64,000 bases of DNA from Streptomyces sp. WM6378 (GTDB taxonomy: Bacteria > Actinomycetota > Actinomycetes > Streptomycetales > Streptomycetaceae): assembly GCF_001279695.1 (NCBI RefSeq), contig NZ_LGDD01000350.1, positions 70,599 through 134,598 of the forward strand, in the 5' to 3' direction. The position numbers were made by a program, and so were the translations under genes. Shown here piece by piece: positions 50,893 through 59,659 of this stretch (position 1 is its first letter; each line of letters starts with the position of its first letter). The notes under the pieces are model-generated. The model saw only the letters and a program-made list of their open reading frames with translations, was not told where the DNA came from and made no database searches.

Positions 50893-51327
50893 TCAACTCC
50901 TCAGGCCGCTGGGTGTCCCGGCTCCTTGCCTGGCCGGCGTCACGAGGTAGGGCCGTACGCTCTTGACGAGCATGGCCATCTCATAGCCGAGCACCGCGGC
51001 GTCGGCCTCCCGGCCGGCGAGCACGGCGAGACAGGTCCCCGATCCTGCCGTGGACACGAACAGGAGCGTGGAGTCGAGCTCCACCACGACCTGCCTGACC
51101 TCGCCCCCGTCACCGAAGCGGGCCCCCGCGCTCCGACCGAGGGAGTAGAGGCCGGAGGCGAGGGCCGCCATGTGGTCGGCGCTGTCGGTGTCCAGGCCGT
51201 GAACGGATTTCACCAGGCCGTCGGAGGAGAGCAGAACCGCATTGCGGGTGTAGGGCACCCGCTGGACCAGTCCGCTCAGCAGCCAGTCGAGGTCCGAGAC
51301 GTGTCCGGTCGGCGCATCGCTCGCCAT
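50893..51327 (-). CDS. cvnB: Roadblock/LC7-domain protein (CvnB-type)
   Basis: A 144-residue Roadblock/LC7 protein: LDWLLSGLVQRVPYTRNAVLLSSDGLV at the N-terminus (in parts) and VVVELDSTLLFVSTAGSGTCLAVLA later. This family regulates small GTPases, here CvnD. It follows cvnA by 7 bp and precedes cvnC closely, so the unit is cotranscribed. The ATG at 51327 has AGGAGT upstream. Confidence 0.92.
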   Translation of the reverse strand: MASDAPTGHVSDLDWLLSGLVQRVPYTRNAVLLSSDGLVKSVHGLDTDSADHMAALASGLYSLGRSAGARFGDGGEVRQVVVELDSTLLFVSTAGSGTCLAVLAGREADAAVLGYEMAMLVKSVRPYLVTPARQGAGTPSGLRS

Positions 51328-51334
51328 GGTGCAT

Positions 51335-53254
51335 CTACTCCTTGGAGTGTTCGGCGTCAGTTTCCGACTGGAGCGCCTGGGGGGACTGGTGGGTCGACTG
51401 TGCGGAGTGGCTCTGCTGTGCCTCGGCGAGGCCGATGCCCCGCTGGAAGGCGGCCATCAACCCCGGGTCGTGCAGGGCGTGTTCGTCATCCTTGCGGGGT
51501 GCGGGCGCGTCCCGCAGCTGGGGTACGAGGTGTTCCTGGCTGCGGCGCCGGGGCAGATCGGGGCGGCCCATGGTGCCGCGCACGGCTCCGTTCTGGGCTC
51601 TCGGGGTGACGGGCACCCGGGATTCGACGGGCTCGGGCGCCGCGCCGTGGTGGATGCCGGGGGGTGCGGCGGCCGGGTTGGGCCGCTCGTCGTGCGCCCC
51701 GCGCACGGGCAGCGGGCCGCTTCCCTGGCCGGCCGTGGTGGGCTCGGACAGATGCCCGCGGGGCGGGGGCAGCAGGTCGACGGTGGGCCGGGTCTGGTGC
51801 ACGGGCTCCGGCTGTACGGGAGCGATGGCGGGCGCGGGGGCGGCGGCCGGGAGCGGCGCGCTCACCTCCGCGGACTGGGTCATCTGAGGGGGCGACGGCA
51901 CGACCGGGATCTGGCCGGTGCTCTCCCGCTCCACGCTCTGCGCCGCCTGCGGCTGGGGGCGGCCCTGCTGGTTGAGGCCTTCGGGCTCGGCACCCAACAG
52001 GCCCTGCGGCAGCACCAGTACGGCCTGGACTCCGCCGTAGATGTTGGTCTGGAGGCGGACCGCGATGCCGTGCCTGCGGGCAAGGGCGGAGACCACGAAC
52101 AGGCCGATGCGGCCGTCCTGGAGGAGGTGGGCGACATTGACCTGGTCGGGGTCGGAGAGCAGCGCGTTCATCTTGTTCTGCTCGGTGACCGGCATGCCGA
52201 GGCCCCGGTCCTCGACCTCGACGGCCAGACCAGCCGTCACGAACTGGGCCCGTAGCAGGACTTGGGTGTGCGGAGCCGAGAACACCGTTGCGTTCTCGAC
52301 GAGTTCGGCGAGGAGGTGGATGACGTCGGCGACGGCGTGGCCGCGCAGCGTCCCGTCGATCGGCGGCACCAGTTTGACCCGGGGGTACTGCTCGACCTCG
52401 GCGATCGAGGAGCGCAGGACCTCGGTCATGGTGACCGGGTGGGACCACTGGCGCCGCGAGATGGCACCGCCGAGCACGGCGAGGTTCTCGGCGTGGCGGC
52501 GGATGCGGGTGGCCAGGTGGTCGACGTGGAAGAGGCCCTTGAGCAGCTCGGGGTCCTCGACCTCGTTCTCCAGCTCGTCCAGGAGCTGGATCTCCCGGTG
52601 GACGAGGGACTGGAGCCTGCGGGCGAGGTTGACGAAGACCTCGACCTTCTGTTCGTTGCCGACACTGCTGGAGAGCTGGGAGGCCTGCACGACGGCGACC
52701 ACGGCCGCGTCGTGCGACCGGTTCAGCTCGTGCGCGAGCAGCTCGAACTCGTCCGCCCCTGCGGGCAGTTGGGCCGGTGCGTGGCGCGCGGGCGGCCCTT
52801 CGCCGCGCCGCAGCGCCTCGACGACCGTACGGAGGTCGGCGGCCGAGCGGGCGCTGCTCCGGCGCAGTCCGTTGGCGCGGCCGAGCACGGTTTTGGCGGC
52901 CCGGTCGGCGCCGATTCCGGCCGCGATCAGGGCCGCGATGGCGAGCACGGCGAGGCCCGCGAGCACGGCCCAGAGCCCCGTGCTGGGGTGCCTGCCGGTG
53001 GAGTGCAGGGTGAAGGCGACGGCGGCCGCGCCGCACAGCACCGCCACGGTGGCGGGCAGTACGGCGGCGCGCAGCAACTGCGGGCGTATGCGGGACTCGG
53101 GCGACGGGCGCGGCCCTGGAGGCATCGGCGCCCGGCCGGCCGGGGCCGGGTGTCCGGCGTCGACGGTGGGCTGCTGCGGCCGGGTGGCGCTGCGGCCGTG
53201 CCGCCCGCCCTCGCGGCGGTCCGGCCGCGCGGCGGGTGCGCGGAGATGAGACAT
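51335..53254 (-). CDS. cvnA: Conservon sensor histidine kinase-like protein (CvnA-type)
   Basis: A 639-residue membrane protein that heads the conservon. Two hydrophobic segments lie at about residues 60-75 and 90-110 (LRAAVLPATVAVLCGAAAVAF and LAGLAVLAIAALIAAGIG). A coiled/dimerisation helix follows (VGNEQKVEVFVNLARRL), then an HATPase domain with HLLAELVENATVFS (N box) and EDRGLGMPV (G1). The last 200 residues are Pro/Gln/Ala-rich and disordered. Phosphotransfer His is less clear than in classical kinases, as usual for CvnA. GAGG precedes the ATG ending at 53254; a longer frame to 53281 is possible. Confidence 0.9.
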   Translation of the reverse strand: MSHLRAPAARPDRREGGRHGRSATRPQQPTVDAGHPAPAGRAPMPPGPRPSPESRIRPQLLRAAVLPATVAVLCGAAAVAFTLHSTGRHPSTGLWAVLAGLAVLAIAALIAAGIGADRAAKTVLGRANGLRRSSARSAADLRTVVEALRRGEGPPARHAPAQLPAGADEFELLAHELNRSHDAAVVAVVQASQLSSSVGNEQKVEVFVNLARRLQSLVHREIQLLDELENEVEDPELLKGLFHVDHLATRIRRHAENLAVLGGAISRRQWSHPVTMTEVLRSSIAEVEQYPRVKLVPPIDGTLRGHAVADVIHLLAELVENATVFSAPHTQVLLRAQFVTAGLAVEVEDRGLGMPVTEQNKMNALLSDPDQVNVAHLLQDGRIGLFVVSALARRHGIAVRLQTNIYGGVQAVLVLPQGLLGAEPEGLNQQGRPQPQAAQSVERESTGQIPVVPSPPQMTQSAEVSAPLPAAAPAPAIAPVQPEPVHQTRPTVDLLPPPRGHLSEPTTAGQGSGPLPVRGAHDERPNPAAAPPGIHHGAAPEPVESRVPVTPRAQNGAVRGTMGRPDLPRRRSQEHLVPQLRDAPAPRKDDEHALHDPGLMAAFQRGIGLAEAQQSHSAQSTHQSPQALQSETDAEHSKE

Positions 53255-53480
53255 CGGTGTCCTCGGTGCGTGGGGTCCCATGGATCATTCTGGCAGGCCC
53301 AACTCGGCTGATGTAAGGCCCACTTTGATCGTCGACCACTCACCGTAGTCGTCAATACATCACCCTCGGTGCGCAGTTGGCAAAGTTCCACGCACAGCGT
53401 CCCGCTCTGGTATGACGCATCGTACGACAGACCGATAACGTGCGTGATCTTCAACTCCCCACTGTGGAACGGCCGATGTC

Positions 53481-53947
53481 ATTTCCCGGTCATCCGGGTT
53501 CCGCTTCGCGGCAGCGGCCGGGTGGGGGCCTCATACACCTCCGACGTGGGTTCGACGGGCGGCTCCGGGATGGGCGAAGCGACGAGTGCGCGACTCGCTA
53601 CCGGGCCACGCCGCCCAGCCACGGCATGTCGCGAGGCGCTGTCGGCCTGGCCGTGTGTGCCGTCGGCGGCCCGGCCGGCCCAGCGCCAGTGGCCGGATGA
53701 CGGGTCTCGCGACAAGGTGGCGCTGCCGCCACAGAGTTCGACGAGGCTCTCCCCCGGTTCACCTGGCGCCGCCTTGTCGACGGCGTCCGGCCACTTCTTG
53801 CGGGCCGCCCTGACCGGTGATCCCCCAGGCGGCGCCCAGCTGTTCATAGCCCGCGCTGTAGGAGCCCGCGGTCTTCGCGGCCAGGGCGGTGAGGTACTTG
53901 ACCTCCGCGTCCACCACCTTCCAGGTGGCGAGGATCGACAGGGTCAC
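53481..53947 (-). pseudogene. Frameshifted small helix-turn-helix protein gene
   Basis: The frame from a GTG near 53947 reads LATWKVVDAEVKYLTALAAK and GYEQLGAAWGITG. After a one-base shift near 53815 it continues as RAARKKWPDAVDKAAPGEPG and VELCGGSATLSRDPSSGHWR. Joined, the two halves give the AxYxxLGxAWGIxRQAARKKWP helix-turn-helix seen in Streptomyces small regulators. The frameshift and a short N-terminus indicate an inactive gene, or a single-base sequence error. It lies between the conservon and a truncated LuxR-type gene. Confidence 0.5.
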
Positions 53948-54049
53948 CCTTTGGGGAACGCGGCTCGTACTTCGGATCCGTTGACCACGAAAGCCGTCGC
54001 TCCGATGGTGAGAGCGCATACGACCTGCATCGCGACGAACCAGCCCGGC

Positions 54050-54373
54050 GGGCGGTCCGACGCCGACCAGTTCATCGACGCGCTGGAACGCGTCGCCGCC
54101 GGTGGCACCGCCATGGACCCGGCCGTCATCGCCAAACTGCTCTCCAGCGGATCCTCGAACCGGCTGCTCGAAGGGCTCACCGAACGCGAGCACTGCGTCC
54201 TCGGCCTGATGGCCGAAGGCCTCTCCAACCAGGCCATCGGCCAACGGCTCTTCCTCAGTGAGAGCGCGATCAGCAACTACACGACGTCGATGTTCGGCAA
54301 GCTCGGCATCACTGACGACGACAGCAACAACCATCGCGTGCTCGCCGTCCTCGCCTATCTCAACAACCCCTGA
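54050..54373 (+). pseudogene. Truncated LuxR/NarL-type response regulator (C-terminal part only)
   Basis: The frame carries DADQFIDALERVAAGGTAMD followed by the LuxR helix-turn-helix (LTEREHCVLGLMAEGLSNQAI, SESAISNYTTSMFGKL, then VLAVLAYLNN). These are the linker and output domain of a NarL-family regulator. The whole receiver domain is missing and the sequence before it is unrelated, so the gene is 5'-truncated. Its stop is 3 bp from the convergent penicillin-binding protein gene. Confidence 0.7.
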
Positions 54374-54375
54374 CC

Positions 54376-56451
54376 TCAGCCGCGGGAGTTGCCGGGCAGC
54401 GTGGTCGTGGTGAGCGTTCCGGCGGGCTGTCCCGCGAGCGCCCCCTCTATGGAGTCGCGCCACACAGGTCCGGCGAGGGTGCCACCGAAGGCCTGGCCGA
54501 TGGTCTCGCCGCCGATGCTCTGGCCGTCGAGGTCCTGCGGGCTCCGGGTGTCGCTGACGACGGCGGCGCCGGACAGTTCGGGGGTGTATCCGGCGAACCA
54601 CACCTGCTTGCTCTCGTCGGTGGTGCCGGTCTTGCCCGCGCTGTCTCGGTCGGTGAGCCCGGCGGGTTTGCCGGTGCCGTCCTGGACGACGCCCAGGAGC
54701 ATGGTGGTCACGGTGTCGGCGGTCTCCGCGGACATCACCTGATGGCAATTGGCCTGCGGCACCGGCACGTTGGACCCGTCCGGCTTGGTCACCGAGGTGA
54801 TGGCGACCGGGGCGCAGTACGTGCCGTGGTTGGCGAAGGTGGCGTACACGTTGGCCATCTCCAGCGGGGTCAGGTCATTGCTGCCCAGCGTCAGCGAGGG
54901 GACCACCTGCAGCTTGGTGCCGCCGGCCTGCTGGGTGATGCCGAGCGCGTTGGCCATCTTCGACACGTCGCACAGCCCGGTGTCGGCCTCCAGCTGGGCG
55001 AAGTAGGTGTTGACGGACTGCGCCATGGCGTCCGGCATGGAGAACGGTCCGGTCAGGGACGTGCTGTCGTTGTGGACCTCGCCGCTCTCCGGATAGGTGT
55101 TGCCCGCGCAGTCGGACATGGCGGGCCACGGCATGGAGTACGGCGCCGGGTACTCCTGGTCCGGGGTCGTGCCCTTCTCCAGGGCCGCGGCCGCCACGAT
55201 CGGCTTGAACGTGGAGCCGGTCGGGAAGCCCAGGCCGCCGCCCATGTCCGTACCGACGTTGAGGTTGATCTCCGTCTGATTCGCGCCGAGGCCGTAGTCG
55301 CGGCTCTGCCCCATCGCGACGATCTTGCCGGTGCCGGGCTGGACCAGGCTCATCACGGCGGCAGCGTCATCGGTGGTGTACGCGTGCGAGGTGACCGAGT
55401 GCTGCAGGGCCTTCTGCGCCTTGGGGGCCAGCGTCGTACGGATCTGCAGACCACCCCTGCTCCACAGTGCCTGCCGCTCGGTGGCGGTCTTGCCGAACGC
55501 GGGATCGGTCACCACGACGTGGTGTACGTAGTCGCAGAAGAACCCCTCGCCCTGCTGGGCGGTGATGCAGCCCTGGCGCGGCTTGCTGATCTGGAGCTTG
55601 ATCGGCGTGCTGATCGCCTGCTGGGCCTGGGCGGCGGTGATCGAACCGTACTGGGCCATCTTGGTCAGGACCGTGTCGCGGCGCTGCTTGGCAAGGCGGG
55701 CGTTGGTGACCGGGTCGTACATGGACGGCGACTGGACGATCCCCGCCAGCAGGGCGGCCTGGGGCAGCGAGAGGTCCTTGGCGTGCACGCTGAAGTAGCG
55801 CTCGGCGGCGGCCTCCACTCCGTACGCCTGCTCGCCGAAGAACGTGATGTTGAGGTAGTTGGTGAGGATCTGGTCCTTGGGCAGGGTCTGTTCGAGCTCG
55901 ATCGCGTAGCGCAGCTCCTGGATCTTGCGGCCGAGGGTCTGGCGCTGGGCTTCGAGGACCGCCTTCTGGTCGCTGCCCGCCTGCTCGACGAATACGTTCT
56001 TCACGTACTGCTGGGTGAGGGTGGAGCCGCCCTGGGCCACGCTGCCGCTGGCCGCGTTCTTGTTCAGGGCGCGCAGTACGCCTTGCAGGTCGACGGCTCC
56101 GTGCTGGTAGAACCGGTTGTCCTCGATGTCGACCAGCGCCTTGCGCATGACCGGGGCGATCTGGTCACCGGGTATGACGGTGCGGTCGCGGTCGTAGACC
56201 GTGGCGATGAGGCCGCCGTCGGCGTCGTAGATCTGGGACGCCTGGGACAGCGGGGGCGTCTTGAACACGTCGGGCAGACTGTTGAAACTCTCCGCGGCGG
56301 TCTTCGCACCCAATCCCAGCGCGCCCACCGCGGGCAGTACGATCCCGGCGGCCATCGCGCCCGCCAGAACACTCACCCCGAGGAACCGCAGGGTGCGGGT
56401 GAGCAGGGATCCGGGCGGGCGGGAGCGCATGGAGGACATACGGCGAAACAT
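54376..56451 (-). CDS. Class A penicillin-binding protein (GT51 transglycosylase/transpeptidase)
   Basis: A 691-residue bifunctional peptidoglycan synthase. A membrane anchor is at about residues 22-48. The GT51 domain has the catalytic Glu in DIEDNRFYQHGAVD (residue 110) and GGSTLTQQYVKN. The transpeptidase has GSTFKP (SxxK serine near 410), SVN and KTGTTD motifs. It polymerises and cross-links cell wall outside the membrane. The start ATG ending at 56451 has AGGTCA about 9 bp before it; an inner ATG is possible. It lies alone, with a palindrome-rich spacer upstream. Confidence 0.93.
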   Translation of the reverse strand: MFRRMSSMRSRPPGSLLTRTLRFLGVSVLAGAMAAGIVLPAVGALGLGAKTAAESFNSLPDVFKTPPLSQASQIYDADGGLIATVYDRDRTVIPGDQIAPVMRKALVDIEDNRFYQHGAVDLQGVLRALNKNAASGSVAQGGSTLTQQYVKNVFVEQAGSDQKAVLEAQRQTLGRKIQELRYAIELEQTLPKDQILTNYLNITFFGEQAYGVEAAAERYFSVHAKDLSLPQAALLAGIVQSPSMYDPVTNARLAKQRRDTVLTKMAQYGSITAAQAQQAISTPIKLQISKPRQGCITAQQGEGFFCDYVHHVVVTDPAFGKTATERQALWSRGGLQIRTTLAPKAQKALQHSVTSHAYTTDDAAAVMSLVQPGTGKIVAMGQSRDYGLGANQTEINLNVGTDMGGGLGFPTGSTFKPIVAAAALEKGTTPDQEYPAPYSMPWPAMSDCAGNTYPESGEVHNDSTSLTGPFSMPDAMAQSVNTYFAQLEADTGLCDVSKMANALGITQQAGGTKLQVVPSLTLGSNDLTPLEMANVYATFANHGTYCAPVAITSVTKPDGSNVPVPQANCHQVMSAETADTVTTMLLGVVQDGTGKPAGLTDRDSAGKTGTTDESKQVWFAGYTPELSGAAVVSDTRSPQDLDGQSIGGETIGQAFGGTLAGPVWRDSIEGALAGQPAGTLTTTTLPGNSRG

Positions 56452-56536
56452 ACGCAGCTGACCTATGAATCATGTCAAATAATCGTCTATGAACGGTAAT
56501 TCCGGCCGTGTGGGACTGAAGCTGGTCGCGCAGGAT

Positions 56537-56605
56537 CCCATGTGGGCGCGCCACATGGCGCCGCACGCCATGTGCGGGCACCCCATGGGGCCCCGCACCA
56601 TGTGC
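56537..56605. repeat. Cluster of CATGTG/CACATG palindromic half sites
   Basis: Within 70 bp, CCCATGTGGG (56537-56546), CCACATGG (56551-56558), GCCATGTGC (from 56567), CCCCATGGGG (56581-56590) and ACCATGTGC (from 56597) alternate. The stretch can fold into several hairpins. It lies between the end of the amino-acid dehydrogenase gene and the promoter of the penicillin-binding protein gene, so it could terminate one and regulate the other. Confidence 0.45.
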
Positions 56606-56613
56606 TGCCGCCC

Positions 56614-57690
56614 TCACCCGCACCGCGGCGGCAGCCAGAACGAGCTCACGCCGCGTACTGCGGCGAGGCGGTCACGGGCCATGCTGGTCGCGGCTGCGGC
56701 CGTGCTGATGTTCAGGTGCTTGGCCCTGGTGAAGATCTCGACGAGCCGTTCCGGAATCAGCTGGGCGCGCTGCCGCACCCGGTCCATGTCGTGGCCCGCC
56801 GGATGCAGCTCGTCGACGACCTGGATCAGGCCGAGCGCGTTGATCACGAAGTCGGGTGCGTAGAGGATGCCGCGTGCCGCGAGCCGTTCCGCGATCGTGG
56901 GGGCGGCGAGCTGGTTGTTGGCGCCGCCCGCGACGACGCGGCAGCGGAGCTTGTCCACGAGGTCGGCGTCGACGACGTTGCCGATCGCGTTCGGGCTCAG
57001 GACGTCCACGTCGAGGAGGTAGAGCTTCTCGCGGCTGACGACCTCCGCCCCGCAGGCCTCGGCCACCCGCTCGGCCTTCTCCTGGTCGATGTCGGCCACG
57101 GTCAGCCGCGCGCCGCCCTCGGAAAGATGCGCCGCGAGCCGCCCGCCCACTTTCCCGACACCGTCGATGGCGATGTGGCGGCCCGCCACACTGTCACTGC
57201 CGTCGAGGTGTTCCAGGCAGGCCCGGATGCCGAGGTTCACGCCGTACGCGGTCATCGCGCCGGATTCGCCGGAGCCGCCCTCCTCGACGTCCAGGCCGCG
57301 GATCCACCGGGACTCCTTGCTCATGATCCGGAGGTCGGCGGTGGTGATGCCCATGTCGCAGGCCGCGATGAACCGTCCCGAGAGGCTCTCGACCGCCTGG
57401 CCGAAAGCGCGGAGCAGCGTTTCGGACTTCTCCACCCCCGGACCGCCGAATATGACGGCTTTTCCTCCCCCGATGTCCAGTCCCGCGCAGGCCGCCTTGT
57501 ACGTCATCGCACGGGAAAGGCGTAACGCGTCGCCGACTGCCTGGTCGTCGTCGGCGTACGGAAGGAATCGCACTCCGCCGAGCGCGGGGCCCAGCAAGGT
57601 CGAATGGATGGCGATGACGCAGCGGAGCCCGCCGGGGCCGGAGCTGAACAGAACTTGCTCGTGGCCGTCCATTTCGTTGAACACACTCAT
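56614..57690 (-). CDS. Glu/Leu/Phe/Val dehydrogenase family protein
   Basis: A 358-residue NAD-dependent amino-acid dehydrogenase that interconverts an amino acid and its 2-oxo acid with ammonia. The catalytic lysine lies in LDIGGGKAVI, another conserved lysine in SRAMTYKAACAG, and the Rossmann loop is DGVGKVGGRL. Valine- or leucine-type specificity is more likely than glutamate by length. It is third in an operon after a ferritin-like and a heme-oxygenase-like diiron protein, separated by 83 bp, so it may supply or consume an amino acid for them. The ATG at 57690 follows GGGGTGGG. Confidence 0.88.
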   Translation of the reverse strand: MSVFNEMDGHEQVLFSSGPGGLRCVIAIHSTLLGPALGGVRFLPYADDDQAVGDALRLSRAMTYKAACAGLDIGGGKAVIFGGPGVEKSETLLRAFGQAVESLSGRFIAACDMGITTADLRIMSKESRWIRGLDVEEGGSGESGAMTAYGVNLGIRACLEHLDGSDSVAGRHIAIDGVGKVGGRLAAHLSEGGARLTVADIDQEKAERVAEACGAEVVSREKLYLLDVDVLSPNAIGNVVDADLVDKLRCRVVAGGANNQLAAPTIAERLAARGILYAPDFVINALGLIQVVDELHPAGHDMDRVRQRAQLIPERLVEIFTRAKHLNISTAAAATSMARDRLAAVRGVSSFWLPPRCG

Positions 57691-57773
57691 GACCCACCCC
57701 TGGATTGTGTCCGTCGACTGCCGGGCCGGCGGCCCGCGACGAGGCGCGAACCACCGGCCCGTGCGGCGGAGAA

Positions 57774-58571
57774 TTATGCGGCCGGCTGCTGCAATCCGGA
57801 CGAGAGGAGCGCCGCGTCCAGGACGTCCCACAGCGCGCACAGCGATTCGAGGAAGTCCTGGACACCCTGCTCCACGTGCTCGCTGTTCGACGCGTCCATG
57901 ACGGCCGAGACCGCGCGGATCACATTCGATTCGTGCTGCTGCTCGGCGCCGGCCTCACCCCAGTGCTCTGCCATGTAGTGCATTTCCGGCTCGTCGAGTT
58001 CCGCCTTGTAGTGGCCGGAGTCGATCAGGGCGCGCTTCTCGCCGGGGATCAGGGACTGGTTGGAGATGATCTCCAGCGCGAGCGCGGTGCCGAGGTTGCG
58101 GACGGTGGTCTCGGCATCGGCGGAGAACCGGCGCCGGAACACCTCGATGGCGGCCTTCGCCTGAGCCGTGAGACCCGTCTCGCGGTCGTAGCCGGGGAGG
58201 CCGGCGAGCAACCGGTCCGAGGAGGTCTTGAGCCATGCCTCGACGCGCTCGGTGTCGTACACGTCGTCGAAGACCCGCGAGCCGGTGCGGTTCACGATGT
58301 GGCCGGCCATGGTCGCGAGTTCGGGGCCGTGGCCGGACTCGCTGTCGACGATCTCTTCGATGAGGACCGCCTGCTCGTCCCAGCCGAGGCCGCGCAGCGC
58401 GGTCGGGAACTCGCCGCCGGGGCGGGTGGAGGCGCAGAACGACTGCACCTGGTGGAAGAGCGCGCCCGAGACCTCGGCGGACGGGGGCCCCGCGGCCCAG
58501 TGGTCGTAGAAGGGGTGCGCGAAGACGCGGTGCGTCTTGATCCGGTCGATCAGCATGTCGGTCGTCGTCAT
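57774..58571 (-). CDS. Heme-oxygenase-like diiron oxidase (iron-containing redox enzyme family)
   Basis: A 265-residue all-helical protein of the TenA/PqqC-like HDO superfamily. Putative metal ligands are in DSESGHGPELATMAGH (E...H pattern) and ELDEPEMHYMAEHWG with the later QQHESN. Family members such as CADD, SznF and UndA use two irons and oxygen for unusual oxidations (amine N-oxidation, C-C cleavage, side-chain excision). The substrate is unknown. It sits 95 bp after the ferritin-like gene and before the amino-acid dehydrogenase, all on one strand, so an amino-acid-derived substrate is plausible. Confidence 0.75.
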   Translation of the reverse strand: MTTTDMLIDRIKTHRVFAHPFYDHWAAGPPSAEVSGALFHQVQSFCASTRPGGEFPTALRGLGWDEQAVLIEEIVDSESGHGPELATMAGHIVNRTGSRVFDDVYDTERVEAWLKTSSDRLLAGLPGYDRETGLTAQAKAAIEVFRRRFSADAETTVRNLGTALALEIISNQSLIPGEKRALIDSGHYKAELDEPEMHYMAEHWGEAGAEQQHESNVIRAVSAVMDASNSEHVEQGVQDFLESLCALWDVLDAALLSSGLQQPAA

Positions 58572-58666
58572 CGATTCCTACTCCGGTGAGGTGGCTGGGG
58601 TTCCGAGGGAAGCGGATCGTTCCGGGGAGGTTGAGCCGGCGCCGCTCAGGCGAACTGGAGCGTCGC

Positions 58667-59404
58667 TCAGGCGAATTGGAGCTGCGAGGGGTCGACCTTG
58701 GGGACGGAGAAGCCGATCTTCTCGATGTGCTGGGCGATCGCGGTCTTGTAGAGCTCGCGGAGTTCGCCGTTGTCGTGCTTGCGCAGGCCCCACCTGACCG
58801 CGAGGCGTCCACGCCGGGAGTCGGGCCGCCCGAACATGTCGAGCGCCATCGGGTAGAACCGGTCCAGCGCCCGCTGGGCCCGGTCGCGGGACTGCCCGCC
58901 GGCGTCGTACGCCTCCTGCATGAGGCGCTTTCCGTAACCGAAGTGCCGGGCCTCCTCCTTGAGGATGGCATCGGCCTCGACGCGCAGGGGCGCGTACGTG
59001 CTCGTCGTCATTTCCTTGATCTGGAAATGCCCTTCGAGCTCGCAGAGGAAGCTGAACGCGGCGCGCTCTTCCCATACGGTGAATTCCGTCGTCATGCTCT
59101 CGGCGGGGAAGTAACGCCGGTCCGCCACGGCCTGGTTCACCATGTGCGAGGTGTCGATGCCGAGCGGGGTGAGCAGTTTCGCGAAGCGCCGGAAGTGGTC
59201 CACTTCTTCCATGCCGAATTTGAGGCACATGTAGCGCTCATCGGCGTTGGGAGCGAGCGGATAGAACGAGTCGACGTAGGTGTCACCGGCGCTCAGCTCG
59301 CCCTCGCCATTGGCAAGCATCTGATGGGTCAACACCTCCCGGTATTCCTCCGGGAGTTCACCGACACCCTCCAGGCTCACATTCTCCGAATAGACAGTCG
59401 CCAT
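58667..59404 (-). CDS. Ferritin-like protein (PaaC/phenylacetate-oxygenase-like)
   Basis: A 245-residue four-helix-bundle protein resembling the PaaI/PaaC-type subunits of phenylacetyl-CoA oxygenase. Diiron-type ligands are visible as GMEEVDHFRRF (ExxH) and LKEEARHFGYG (ExxH), with further Glu in ANGEGELSAG and CELEGHFQ. Unlike PaaC it seems to keep both sets, so it may be an active oxygenase. It heads the three-gene operon; GGAGGAG precedes the ATG ending at 59404. No other Paa subunit genes are in the window. Confidence 0.72.
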   Translation of the reverse strand: MATVYSENVSLEGVGELPEEYREVLTHQMLANGEGELSAGDTYVDSFYPLAPNADERYMCLKFGMEEVDHFRRFAKLLTPLGIDTSHMVNQAVADRRYFPAESMTTEFTVWEERAAFSFLCELEGHFQIKEMTTSTYAPLRVEADAILKEEARHFGYGKRLMQEAYDAGGQSRDRAQRALDRFYPMALDMFGRPDSRRGRLAVRWGLRKHDNGELRELYKTAIAQHIEKIGFSVPKVDPSQLQFA

Positions 59405-59566
59405 ACGAATCTCCTCCGGTAGCCGAGAAATTGAGCCTATCCGGCCGGTTCGCGCCGTCGGTAGTCCACGATGGACCCATCTCACCCCCGAACGATGGGG
59501 GTAACCGTGGGGCTCGTAAGAGGTACTTCGGAGGTATGTCTCCGGGCTCGTGTGCCACACAAGTAA

Positions 59567-59611
59567 CCCCCGCACCACCTGCTCCTCAGGTGTGGTGCGG
59601 GGGTTCTTTTT
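59567..59611 (+). terminator. Strong Rho-independent terminator with no obvious gene upstream
   Basis: CCCCCGCACCAC at 59567-59578 pairs perfectly with GTGGTGCGGGGG at 59592-59603, followed by TTCTTTTT. The U-run is on the plus strand, yet no plus-strand gene lies between 59405 and 59566. It could end a short RNA or attenuate a leader. On the minus strand it would follow the thioesterase gene, but the tail there is poor. Confidence 0.7.
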
Positions 59612-59659
59612 GGGACGCGGGGAACTGGGCGACCAGCCACGTACGGCCCGCGGCCGATA

